Shown piece by piece: positions 38,039 through 50,600 of a DNA stretch of 64,000 nucleotides. The notes under the pieces are model-generated. The model made no database searches. It saw only the letters and a program-made list of their open reading frames with translations, and was not told the origin of the DNA. The stretch comes from Chromobotia macracanthus (lineage: Eukaryota; Chordata; Actinopteri; Cypriniformes; Botiidae), in contig JAZGTH010000099.1 of NCBI GenBank assembly GCA_036877525.1, positions 1,550,001 through 1,614,000 on the forward strand, in the 5' to 3' direction. Positions within the stretch are counted from its first letter, which is position 1. Each line of letters starts with the position of its first letter. The position numbers and the translations under genes were made by a program.

Positions 38039-40927
38039 AAATATGCATATGCTAAATGACCAAAAAACAATTTTGAGGCCTACAGTCCATATATGTAGGT
38101 CAAGATTTTCAGCAGAGCTGCCTGATGTATTTCTCAGCTGCTGTCACAGGACATGATTCACACACTCTCAGGTTTGTGCGCCATCTGTTGTATTTGGCAT
38201 CTGTGCTTGCTGAAACATCCAAACCAGAGAATGATTTCAGTGCTAAGAGGAATATGTTGTTAAGCAGCATGTTCAAAATATGTCTTCTTAAAAAGGCATA
38301 GAGACAGTATGCAATCTTTCAGTCATGTTATCATTAGAGATTTAATCTAAAATCAGGAACTGTCCTCAACGGGCAACTTCTGTGGCTAGAATACATTTTT
38401 CTGAGATCCAGGTGTGTTTTGTCTTATAAAAACATCACAAATGTGCCATTTATATATCTGTCACTTGCAGTGACACTGTTGAAGGAACTTTTATTGTCTG
38501 TTATTGAACGGGTAATATGAGAAAGATACTGGACAGAAACTGGACACAGTATTTCACAGGCAGTGCATGACAGGAGTAATAAAACATGCTTTAGTACCTG
38601 CTGTGAAATTGAATATATAATTTAGAAATAATTTAGTTTCAGAAAGGGCTGTCATTTGTTTACATCATATGATAATAAATAAATCACAATTCATCACAAT
38701 TAATTGCAAGCATTATTTTTTGCGAAAAGCCTTAAAATGAAGATAATATAAGAAATCATTCTTTCTTTTTTGTTGATTTGGGGGGTTTGAAATATGAACC
38801 ACATATGTGTTTGACACTTTCAGTTCATAACAGACTTGGACAGACTCATCAGTAGATATGATAGCTGAAAAAGTGACCTTTGTAAAGTTCATTTGATTTT
38901 ATGACTTTACCCTCCATTTTTGTTGTTGTTTTCATTCTAACTGTCTGATTATGTGTGCATGTGTGTGTGGAGTGGACTCTTGAGGGCCAGGCCGCTGCTG
39001 GTCGGCCCTTCAGCTCTGAAGTACAGCCTCAGGTGTGACCAATAACATTATGACTCTAGCCTCAATTAGAACACACAGGGGTCTGTGACACTTTGAAACA
39101 TACACAACCATGTTACCGTCTGCTATTGGCATGAATGCACACACTTGCCCGCTCTCATCACATATGCCACCTGGCAAACCCAGACTCCCTGTCTGCTTCT
39201 TGGCTTCGACTTCCCCTCCATAACGTGTGCCAGAGTCTGTGAGGCTAGACGGAAACGTGGAAGTGTCTGAAGAGCGCTGGCATATATCAGGAGAGACAGC
39301 TGAAGTCACACCAACCACAGACAAGGTGATTCTGGGCAGGAAAATTGGCTTCGTGCCAGCTGCATCTCAAACCAGGAATCACAGCATTGGGGCTGGAATA
39401 ATATCTGAACAAAGTAAATGTTTATAGCTATACTGATGCAAAACAAAGCTAGATCAAAAATCTACAACATAATACATGGCTACATGCAGGTGTCTCCTAT
39501 ATAACCCCTAATGTATTCATGTTAATTCAGTCATGTTAAATAATATTTTTAACTGGCATTAAACCAGTACATTTATATATTACTGCATGAATCTCAGTTT
39601 TTGCAAAACATATTTGACAAAACATTTTAATAGCACTTAATCAATTTAAAATAAACAATTACAAACGCCTGGTGTGTGGGGTTGCCATAAATTTAACAGA
39701 AACTTTATCTGCTGGTGGACAGTGTTAGTTTAGAACAATGAGTGTTTTGCACACAATTTGATCTCAGGTTTTAAATTATCAAAAGTTTCACTTGTAGAAT
39801 TGATTGTTTGTGTGAGTAAAGAACTGCTGCATAAAGTTAAACTTATAATTACACATAAAACCATTTAGTCAATTTTCTTTTCTTAAAATGAAAGTGAATA
39901 GATTCTCTGTGTGTGTGTCAGGCACGTCGATCTGGTTATGACAGGATGACTAGCTCTGCCTTATTGCGTGGCAGAAACCCAAATCATGAATATCACACTT
40001 TCTATTGAGTTCTTTTAGATTGCTTCATCGTCGGGTTTGGGTAAGAAGTGATTCGGGTCAGTTCAGGTTGGATATGGATTTTAGGACCCAAGAAGACCTC
40101 TACTGTATGTGTGGGGAAGGGTGTGAAGAGGTGACTATGCAAAGGTGACTTTCAAACATTTGCAGCCCCTCATTTCACTGAATGGACAGAGAGTCAGAGG
40201 AGTGACTTAGAGAAGGTGACTGGGAAGGCCACACAGTTGGTGAACTCTAAAACGTAGTTCGACCACACAATCTCATGTACATAGAAAACTAGTTATTCCT
40301 AGTATTTTCTCACTTTGGATTTATTAAACTCACTTAAGATGCATATAGAAACTGGGATTGTAAATAGTTACAGTTGGTTGGAATTCTGGTGGGTAGTAAA
40401 TAAATTGATCTAATTACAGATGAGTTTAGACTAAATGAAGTTAATACTTAGAAATCTGAGGGGGCGTGTGTCCTTTCTGTGTAACTGAACAATAAACAGG
40501 GTTTCTGTGAGGATGTCTTCATGGTCAACATCACTGTGGGTCATGGAGCAACATTTTTATCAGCCCACAGAGGCGTTTTACTTTTCTTGTTTTGTTAAAA
40601 TCACATTTTGTTATCATTGATTTTCTTATTTTTGTTGCGTCACAAGGACAATAAGTACAGATCTGAAAAAACTAAACAATAAAAAACTGTTTATGGTCTT
40701 AAAAATTGGCTTCTCTAAATATAATTTCATATTTCTTTGTGTTGTTCTTGGGTTAAAATTTGACCAGGACGTGTTCATGACAGATTCTGTGAGGTTCACA
40801 CTTTTGAGGTGAAAATTAGTTTGCAGCAAAGCTTTTCTGACAGCAGAACATCTCAGGTGATTTGAGAGCAGCTGCAGCAGTGGTTTGCATGAAGATGTTG
40901 CAGTGTAGCTGTGCAGCGCTAATCGCC
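38039..40927. other. iqsec3: Unique intron sequence between second and third arrays
   Basis: Mostly AT-rich spacer. The part at 38985-39330 is less AT-rich and complex, and could be a conserved non-coding element. No exon with matching phase was recognised. Confidence 0.45.
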
Positions 40928-43736
40928 ATCAGTGTTATGACCTCACAGAACTCTTCACGTCATCAGTGTTATGACCTCACAGAACTCTTCACGTCATCAG
41001 TGTTATGATCTCACAGAACTCTTCAATCTCACAGAACTCTTCACGTCATCAGTGTTATGACCTCACAGAACTCTTCACGTCATCAGTGTTATGACCTCAC
41101 AGAACTCTTCACGTCATCAGTGTTATGACTACTGAACTCCCCCCCTCACAGAACTCTTCACGTATCAGTGTTATGACCTCACAGAACTCTTCACGTCATC
41201 AGTGTTTGCCGAACTCTTCACGTCATCAGTGTTATGACCTCACAGAACTCTTCACGTCATCAGTGTCATGACCTCACAGAACTCTTCACGTCATCAGTGT
41301 CATGACCTCACAGAACTCTTCACGTCATCAGTGTTATGACCTCACAGAACTCTTCACGTCATCAGTGTTATGACCTCACAGAACTCTTCACGTCATCAGT
41401 GTTATGACCTCACAGAACTCTTCACGTCATCAGTGTTATGACCTCACAGAACTCTTCACGTCATCAGTGTTATGACCTCACAGAACTCTTCACGTCATCA
41501 GTGTTATGACCTCACAGAACTCTTCACGTCATCAGTGTTATGACCTCACAGAACTCTTCACGTCATATCACGTCATCAGTGTTATGACCTCACAGAACTC
41601 TTCACGTCATCAGTGTTATGACCTCACAGAACTCTTCACGTCATCAGTGTTATGACCTCACAGAACTCTTCACGTCATCAGTGTTATGACCTCACAGAAC
41701 TCTTCCTAATGAACTCTTCACGTCATCAGTGTTATGACCTCACAGAACTCTTCACGTCATCAGTGTTATGACCTCCCAGAACTCTTCACGTCATCAGTGT
41801 TATGACCTCACTGAACTCTTTCTTACCTCATCAGTGTTATGACCCTCAGAACTCTTCACGTCATCAGAACTCTTCACGTCATCAGTGTTATGACCTCACA
41901 GAACTCTTAGTCATCAGTGTTATGACCTCACAGAACTCTTCACGTCATCAGTGTTATGACCTCACAGAACTCTTCACGTCATCAGTGTTATGACCTCACG
42001 AACTCTGACCTCACAGAACTCTTATCATCAGTGTTATGACCTCACAGAACTCTTCACGTCATCAGTGTTATGACCTCACAGAACTCTTCACGTCATCAGT
42101 GTCATGACCTCACAGAACTCTTCACGTCATCAGTGTTATGACCTCACAGAACTCTTCACGTCATCAGTGTTATGACCTCACAGAACTCTTCACGTCATCA
42201 GTGTCATGACCTCACAGAACTCTTCACGTCATCAGTGTCATGACCTCACTGAACTCTTCACGTCATCAGTGTTATGACCTCACAGAACTCTTCACGTCAT
42301 CAGTGTTATGACCTCACAGAACTCTTCACGTCATCAGTGTTATGACCTCACTGAACTCTTCACGTCATCAGTGTTATGACCTCACAGAACTCTTCACGTC
42401 ATCAGTGTTATGACCTCACAGAACTCTTCACGTCATCAGTGTTATGACCTCACAGAACTCTTCACGTCATCAGTGTTATGACCTCACAGAACTCTTCACG
42501 TCATCAGTGTTATGACCTCACCGAACTCTTCTTCCTCCTTAGTGTTATGACCTCACAGAACTCTTCACGTCATCAGTGTTATGACCTCACAGAACTCTTC
42601 ACGTCATCAGTGTTATGACCTCACAGAACTCTTCACGTCATCAGTGTTATGACCTCACAGAACTCTTCACGTCATCAGTGTTATGACCTCACCAGAACTC
42701 TTCACTCATCAGTGTTATGACCTCACAGAACTCTTCACGCTCATCAGTGTTATGACCTGACCTCACACAGAACTCTTCACGTCATCAGTGTTATGACCTC
42801 ACAGAACTCTTCACGTCATCAGTGTTATGACCTCACAGAACTCTTCACGTCATCAGTGTTATGACCTCACAGAACTCTTCACGTCATCAGTGTTATGACC
42901 TCACAGAACTCTTCACGTCATCAGTGTTTGACCCAATCTTTATGACCTCACAGAACTCTTCACGTCATCAGTGTTGACTGACATATGACCTCACAGAACT
43001 CTTCACGTCATCAGTGTTATGACCTCACAGAACTCTTCACGTCTCAGCAGAACTCTTCACGATCAGTGTCATGACCTCACAGAACTCTTCACGTCATCAG
43101 TGTTATGACCTCACAGAACTCTTCACGTCATCAGTGTTATGACCTCACAGAACTCTTCACATTATGACCTCACTGAACTCTTTCCACACTGTCATCAGTG
43201 TTATGACCTCACAGAACTCTTCACGTCATCAGTGTCATGACCTCACAGAACTCTTCACGTCATCAGTGTTATGACCTCACAGAACTCTTCACGTCATCAG
43301 TGTTATGACCTCACAGAACTCTTCACGTCATCAGTGTTATGACCTCACAGAACTCTTCACGTCATCAGTGTTATGACCTCACAGAACTCTTCCCTCATCA
43401 GTGTTATGACCTCACAGAACTCTTCACGTCATCAGTGTTATGACCTCACAGAACTCTTCACGTCATCAGTGTTATGACCTCACTGAACTCTTCACGTCAT
43501 CAGTGTTATGACCTCACAGAACTCTTCACGTCATCAGTGTTATGACCTCACAGAACTCTTCACGTCATGTGTTATGACCTCACCAACTCTTCCCCTCTTG
43601 TATCAGTGTTATGACCTCACAGAACTCTTCACGTCATCAGTGTTATGACCTCACAGAACTCTTCACGTCATCAGTGTTATGACCTCACAGAACTCTTCAC
43701 GTCATCAGTGTCATGACCTCACTGAACTCTTCACGT
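40928..43736. repeat. 34-bp minisatellite array, about 80 units
   Basis: The unit consists of CAGTGTTATGACCTCACAG, then AACTCTTCACGTCAT. Most copies are identical or differ by T to C in GTTATG/GTCATG or ACAGAAC/ACTGAAC. Truncated or rearranged units occur near 41030, 41130, 41200, 41560, 41705, 41820, 42000, 42535, 42700, 42940, 43045, 43165 and 43575. Each complete unit holds TGACCTCA and CGTCATCA. Confidence 0.98.
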
Positions 43737-46700
43737 AATAACAGCATTGTTAGATGTTAGTTTACTGTCCTTTCTGTTAACATTAGGTTTGTTTAACATC
43801 ATCTTCTTTTGTCCATCCTCTCCTGGCTGACAGCTACATGATGTTACCAGAAAAGGTTGAATGTTCATAATCACCCAAAACTCTGCAGTTGCCTGAGAAA
43901 AACAGATCAAAAACAGATGTAATGAGCTGTGTGCTTCCTGCATGCGTGATGGGTGAATCCGCAGCATCAATAGATCACACTCACATCCAGAACTGAGACA
44001 TCATCATTTTGTGATGATATTGTATGTGGTTGGTCTGTGTGTGTGCTTGCAGTGGTGTTTTATAAATGTTATTTGTGTTTGATTGGTCAGAAAAATCTAA
44101 TGAGAAGCTGAAGTGTGGACAGATTGTGGATCTGTATTAGCAGAAGTTAAACACCAAACCATGTTTGAAATCCCCAGTCATGACATCAGTCAAACTTTTC
44201 AGTTTGCTTCTGAGACTCTATTGTCCTGAATTCTTAAAGTATAAATGTCCCATCTTCTCTGTTGCTGCTGTATGGTTTTGCTTATGCTGTGGGTGGAGGA
44301 GCATCTGAGACTGCTCAAGCCCTGACCCTGACAAATCTTTCAAAAATGCTTAGCACATTAAATCTGAATGAGTGTACGTGTGTGAGTATGTGTGTTTGTG
44401 AATGTGAGAGACGGGGCTAAAACTTTTTAAAGCTGATCCCACAGGACTATCCAGATGCCGTTTGTAGCTGTTTTAACAGATGAATCCACCTTATGGACTG
44501 GATGACATGTTTTATGCATCATATTCTATTCAGAACATATTTTGGACAGATTCAGTTCTGAACATATGAGCCACTGCAGATGGTGCTTTAAAACGCGTTC
44601 ACACATGAGCTTTTGATACAGATCGGAGTCTGTTTATAGTCTGTGTACAGTTTTGCTTAAAAAACATGACAATGTGCATTCTGGTATACCAGTTCTTATA
44701 TACTTGCTTAACTTATATGAAATATACATGAACTATTGTTAATAAACTGATCTGATCTAAATGGAGACTGGATTATCAAAATTATGAACAAAACGTTCAG
44801 TGACCAGTATACTGTGACCAGTATGAGTGTTAAGCATGTTAAAATGCATTCTGCAGATGAACACTGATTTCAGAAGTTGTGAGCAGATTAAGCTTCAAAC
44901 AAACTGTGTTGACCTGCTGGAGCTTTATACGTTTGTTCCATGAGGAATTAGGGGCTTAACCTTGCAATGCTCTGATTGGAGATCAGATGTTATGCTCTGT
45001 GTGTTGTACCTCTGTTTAATCTGAAATACTAATGACTGCCTTTGTACTGATGCAGGTCATTGAGTCTATCGTATGTGACCTCATCAAAAGAAAAGAACAA
45101 AAAAATGATTTCAGCTTTCACTAAAAGTTTGTTATAAAGGACAAACAAAACAATTTTACATTTACCTGCTTTTAGTGCATGACCTCATCAATATTTATAA
45201 TAAGTTAACATGTTTAAATACAATCTCTGTCATAAAGATTCACAAGTCTCTATGACTTTTCATTTACAGTTAGACATTCAGCAGACGATTGTATCTGAAG
45301 TGACAGGGTGAGGAAAACAGTGAAGCGATATATCATACGTGTAAGGAGTTTGTGTTGGTTTTTTATGTTTATGTTTTCATGTCTTTTATTTTGAAATTGA
45401 TCATAGTCATGTTTGTCTCTTGTTTCCTGTTCCTTTATCTGTGTGTCATGTTTTGATTGGTATATATAGCCCTCATGTTTCCATAGTATATGGTTATGTT
45501 TGTGTGTTTTACTTAATGAACTGCACTTGGGTTCTCATCTGCTCACCTTCAGTGGATCATATTGTGACAATAGGGAGGCAATAACATGAGAAGTGCTGTA
45601 CAAAGTCACAGAGCTATAAAGTTAAAGAGTTACAATGATAGTCTGAGATGATACCTGATCAGGGATAGAAGGATAGGTTAGAAGGGATCAAGGTTAGAAT
45701 AGTTTTAAGCAGTTACCATATTTCTGTCAAGTATTTGCAGAAGAGATGGGTTTTTAACTGTTTCTGGAGTATTTTGAGGGATGTGGCTGACTGAGTGATT
45801 TCGGTCTGTTGCACTCTCTGGAGATGGCTCAAGTCACTCTTTTAATGTGAAGCAGAGGTGTTTTTTCATCCATTTTATTTTCTTTCAGGTGAAAATTGTA
45901 AAGACAACAGTGGCACACAGAACATCAGATCTCTGACCATAAGTATGAACAATAGTAATATTACTATTTGCCTCTGATAAACTCCCATCTTTAACAATGT
46001 TAATAGTTGTAATGATCTTTTAATGCAAAACAGTTGAGTTTCATTACCTGGTTAGGTAACAGGTTTCATCTACATGTCTGGGAAGGTCTGCTCTCTACTT
46101 ACCTCAGCCTGGATTATTTCATATATTTAAACCCCCACTCAGCAGTGTTAACCCCTGTAAGATCTGGAGGACATCTCTACATGTACATGTGTGCTGTTGA
46201 GAAGATGCTACCTCTCCAACACAAATACTTCTTATTACACTAGCGGTGATGACTTGAGCTGGCCGGTGTGATATCTATACCTGCTAAAGGTTGTGCGACT
46301 GCATCCAGCTTCTCCTGCTTTCATCCGTTGGTGAGGAAATAATGAATCTATCCAATAAAGGGTTTTAGTTTAGTTCCTTGTATTGTTTTCTTTGTGTTCT
46401 TTGTATTTAAATAAAGTCTGCTGTTGTTTATTATGTTTTTGCTTATTATAATTTGGGCTGATTTCTGGTTTTATTAGTATTTAGTGTTTAATGAAGCCAA
46501 ATTCATTAATAGCCCTCTTTGTTATGTCAGAAAATACAGTTTTGATGAATTATTATTATGCCATCTTTTAATTATATATTTAAAAGATATTGCTCCCCTG
46601 CATGGCTTCAGTGAAGTTTTTGTTATTTTGTAGTGTAGCTAAATACTGTGCTTTTTCAAAAGAACAGCTTGACTGTAGTTTATTTAAGTTACAGTTTCAG

Positions 46701-47563
46701 AAGAGCTTCATCAACACTGGTTGATACAGTCGTGTGTCCCTCATGAGTCTGTCCTGATGTTTGAGTAGGTAGATGGTTCCAGTCCCACATGCTGTGTCCT
46801 TGAGCTGGCGCTTCATTCAGTAGTCTTGTGCTCCAGCAGAGAAAAGCTGAAGAGTTGCAGGAGAGGTTGGATGAGAGATAATCTGTCTCAGTAAATGGGA
46901 TTTCTGCCCCCTACATGTCCAGAGTCTGCAACAGCAGGACATTGATTACCTCATTCACATGACATCTTCAGTAATACTGATTCACTCCTGCAAGATATTC
47001 TATGCATCTGCTCTGATGGACTGGAGGTCCAGCGCCATGGAGAGGAGGAGGAGATGAGATAGAGGCTTTGGCTGAGGGGTGTTTATGGTCATTTATGATG
47101 ACACCCTCATATCTGGAGATGAAAGCAGCACACAATCTGAGTGGCATGTTTTGTATTGAAGAGGAAAGAGAGGTGTGATGATGGCATTGAATTGAAATGG
47201 CTGGTTGTCCTTTGCTAGACGGTTTTCATGCATGTGAGTAGAAAAGTATTTATGGGTAACACCCCTCCCTCTCTCTCTCTCTTCTCTTTCTCTACAAACA
47301 CATGTTCTTTTGTTGTCCATCTACTGTTTTTATCTTCCTGTCGAGCTAACCTTTTCTGTGATAATCTTTTGCTGTTCACCTCAGTGCCAGTTTCTGTTGT
47401 TGTTGCTGCAGCAGAAATGGCTTCACGTTTGAAAACACATTTTTTGGAAAAATCAAGAAAATACTTGGTATTCATATGTAGCATGAAAAAAACAAGATGA
47501 CACAGTGGATTATGTTGAGTATTTGCTTTCGTAACCATTTCTCTCTCTTATCATTCCTCACAG
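43737..47563. other. iqsec3: Intron sequence with repeat remnants
   Basis: The only possible mobile sequences I see are at about 45250-45310, a SINE-tail-like word set, and at about 45340-45570. The latter ends CTGCACTTGGGTTCTCATCT and then TTGTGACA, and resembles an LTR end of a fish retroelement, without internal genes. No supported exon lies here before 47564. Confidence 0.4.
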
Positions 47564-47641
47564 GAACCAGACTGTTCTGCACCAGTTCTGCTGTCCTGCT
47601 CCAGACGCCCCTGAATCCGACTCTCAGGCCTGTGTACCCAG
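47564..47641 (+). CDS. iqsec3: Probable 78-nt iqsec3 exon
   Basis: A pyrimidine-rich CTCTCTCTTATCATTCCTCACAG-type tract (split here only by length) ends in the acceptor at 47563, and a GTAGGAG donor follows 47641. Joined to exon 1, the phase gives E-NQTVLHQFCCPAPDAPESDS and then QACVPS. The 78 nt equal 26 codons and the exon has phase 2 at both ends, so it fits in frame before the exon at 62659, and the frame is also kept when it is skipped. The composition is protein-like, and no stop occurs in the used frame. It could be a cassette exon. I infer membership of iqsec3 from splice sites, phase and position, since the peptide itself has no named domain. Confidence 0.65.
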
Positions 47642-50600
47642 GTAGGAGAGAGTGCTTGCTACCTACTAACCAAACACTCCACAGAAGAAACCTGTGCTCT
47701 TCTGGTTTCTGATGGTGCTACGCAACACAGCTGCCTCAGTTACACCTGTCTTGAAGTGGTTGTGAGTCTTTTCATGCTTTGTCTTCCTCCCATGACCACA
47801 ATGTTCAGCTGTGAACTTGACAGAGTAATAAACAACATTATTTCTCTTTAAAAGTGGAAAAACTCTTTATAATGTTTCACTGCCATGTTTGTGAGGAAGT
47901 GTTTTTGCTCATTTGTCTTAAGTCAGAGGCTAGAAAACTTGGTCAGAGTCATTTCTTATTCTGTTATCATAGCCGTGTTTTACACAAGTATCACGATAAG
48001 AATCAATCAGCTAGAGACCCGTCCCATCTCTGCCTATTGCTTCAGTCATTTCAATGAGGCAAAACAAAAGGGTTTCACTGCTGCTGTAGGATCATTAGGA
48101 TTTTGTAATCCTCACCGCGCCTAAACCAATCAACAGTGATGTGTCAGAACTAAACAGCTCTCAGTATAATCAATAAACCAATCTACAGTTGATGGAAACC
48201 TCATTTCTATTCATAGTGTTCTGCACAGCATCAGCATCACCTCTTCAGCATCAGTCCATCTAAAATAAAAGATAAATCACATATTAGAAATCTCATTTTC
48301 ATTTAATTGAATGTAGTTGTTTAAATTTACACACCTAAATTGATTTACACAAAAGCGTTCTGCTTGTTTCATGAATTGTCTGCTTTCAGTGGATTCAATT
48401 CAATTTTACTGTTGCTTAGTTTTTACTGTTGTCTAGTTTTGAACTGTCCAGTGTAGACAATCTCAAGTCAACCTACCAATGACTATAACTCTGGAAATGA
48501 TGTGTCTTAGGAATGATGCACAAGTCTAAAATCAGAATGATACTGAAGATAAAAGCCACTCTTTTACACTTTAACAGCTGCATACACCTTTACAAACCAC
48601 CGCCAACACCCTGGAATTATGCTGAGAAGAAATTCACCACCAATAAAGCGTTCTTCAGCGAAGATATGAAAGCGTTCCTCAGAGATGATATGAAAGCGTT
48701 CCTCAGCGATGATATGAAAGCGTTCCTCCTGAGCGATGATATGAAAGCGTTCCTCAGCGATGATATGAAAGTGTTCCTCAGCAATGATATGAAAGCGTTC
48801 CTCAGCGATGATATGAAAGCGTTCCTCAGCGATGATATGAAAGCGTTTCTAGTGTGTATTGAGTGTATTAAGTTTCATCGAAAAAGAGAGCTAGGTGATC
48901 ACTGAACATGATCACTGAATGTGAATATGATATTTTTCAAAAAGTAACTCATTCTCAATGTTCAAATGACTGAATTGTTAAGAAATTTCTGTTATCAGAG
49001 AAGCAAACCACTTCAGACAGGACAGCAATGGCAGTTCATGGTTGCTGGTTGCAGTTTGTTTGCTTCGAGAGAAAATCAGTTCATGTTTTGTGTTGTCTGT
49101 CACCTCTGACTGTTTGTCGATGAGTTAGTGTTTCTCACCTCATCACATGGCTGCATTCACCAGCACCAGTTCATGTCCTGCTTACTCATCATCCAGCAGT
49201 TCACATGTGTTATAATGTTGTTATTACTATGTAATAACAGGGTTATTGTGTAGTAGCAACAAAACAACTTATTATAACAACAGAATAATTCAGCACTGCT
49301 TAATGATTCTCTTACATGACCCATTCCAACACAGGGCTCATTAACTCTCGAGTACAGGCAGACGGACAGACAGATGGACGACAGGAAAGCTGTCAGTCCA
49401 ATGTGTTTAAAGCACATTAATGTGATTTAGCACATTAATTCTTAGCAGGCTATAGCACTGTGTAAAGTTTTGTGGATGTAGACTGAATGCTCTACTGCTT
49501 TTGAAGAATGGACAGTTATAAATAAAGTCAGAAATAATTCATTCAATTGTATAGCCCTGGGTAAGCTATACTATGGTTCCTCCAAAAGTAATGTAATCCT
49601 ATATGTCCTATATGGGTAGTTATTCACTCATTATTCATGGACAATTAACAATTACCACTAGAGGATAAATTGGGACAGTTTTATTTGATTATTTGGAGGT
49701 CACGAACAGTGACATTGTTACAGTTAGAAATTTGGGTCTGTTGTTAGGCATTTCCTAAAGTTGGTAAAAACTGTATACTCATTACATCTTGTTTTATCAC
49801 TCAGGCAGCTTTGTGGAGAAACTAGCTGTGTTGTTATTGTTGCATGCTAATGATGCTGTAGAGTAGCGGCTTGTGTTTGTGTGTCTGCTTTTGCTAACAC
49901 TTATGAAATTACAAAATTTACTCCCATCATACTCCAACAAAGATCCGTCTCTTTAACTTGGCAAGGAAAGAGGGTGAAGAGCGGCTGGGAAGTTAAAATG
50001 TAGCATAGCTTCTGACACTTTCCCTCATGTGGGATGTAGGTTAAAGCATCACTGGGTTGGTTAGGAGGGGAACCTCATAATCGCAATGGTGATGAGGTGC
50101 TAGACACACTGAAATCTTTAGTTAGGAAATAAAGAGGATGTGAATATGTAAATATGTAAATATGTACAACTGTGTATAGAATTCGGTGTATAGTCTAGAC
50201 AGCATGTGGATTACCCATGTCTGTTCACCGTTCATAACTGTCTGATGCAGATTTTACACAACTGGAACACATTTCAGTAAGACGACAGGTTCTGATCTGA
50301 ATGACGGCTTTACAAATTTATGGTGAAAGACAGATTTTATTCATCCAGATGGAACCAAAGTCAGTATAGTACAATATAAATGGCTGGTAATATGAACATA
50401 TTTGAGGAAGAACGAATCACTTTGTTTTAAGTTAACACATACTGTATCTACAAGCAGAACAGTAATTCGTTTTTGAGTGTAATGTACCTGTAAAGCACTT
50501 AGTACTTATTTCTTTATTTCTTTTATTTACACTTCAATCATTAAAAATAAGAATCTTTTGTTTGCCCTCTAACTGGTTCAAATGTTTTATCTTCAGCGAT

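Noticed and set aside
36335..38059. Open frames of 270 to 538 codons on both strands
   Set aside because: They arise because the 24-bp repeat unit is a multiple of three and lacks stops. Overlapping frames on both strands cannot all be genes, and none has unique protein sequence.
28811..43736. CRISPR-like arrays
   Set aside because: The units are contiguous with no unique spacers, and the context is a vertebrate intron.
45340..45570. A solo LTR of a retroelement
   Set aside because: The end resembles an LTR terminus, but I could not find matching TG...CA ends or a target duplication, so it is only mentioned within the intron entry.
48513..48905. 130-codon frame with DDMKAFLS repeats as a possible gene
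   Set aside because: It has no splice context, recognisable ends or family match, and the repeat itself accounts for half of it.
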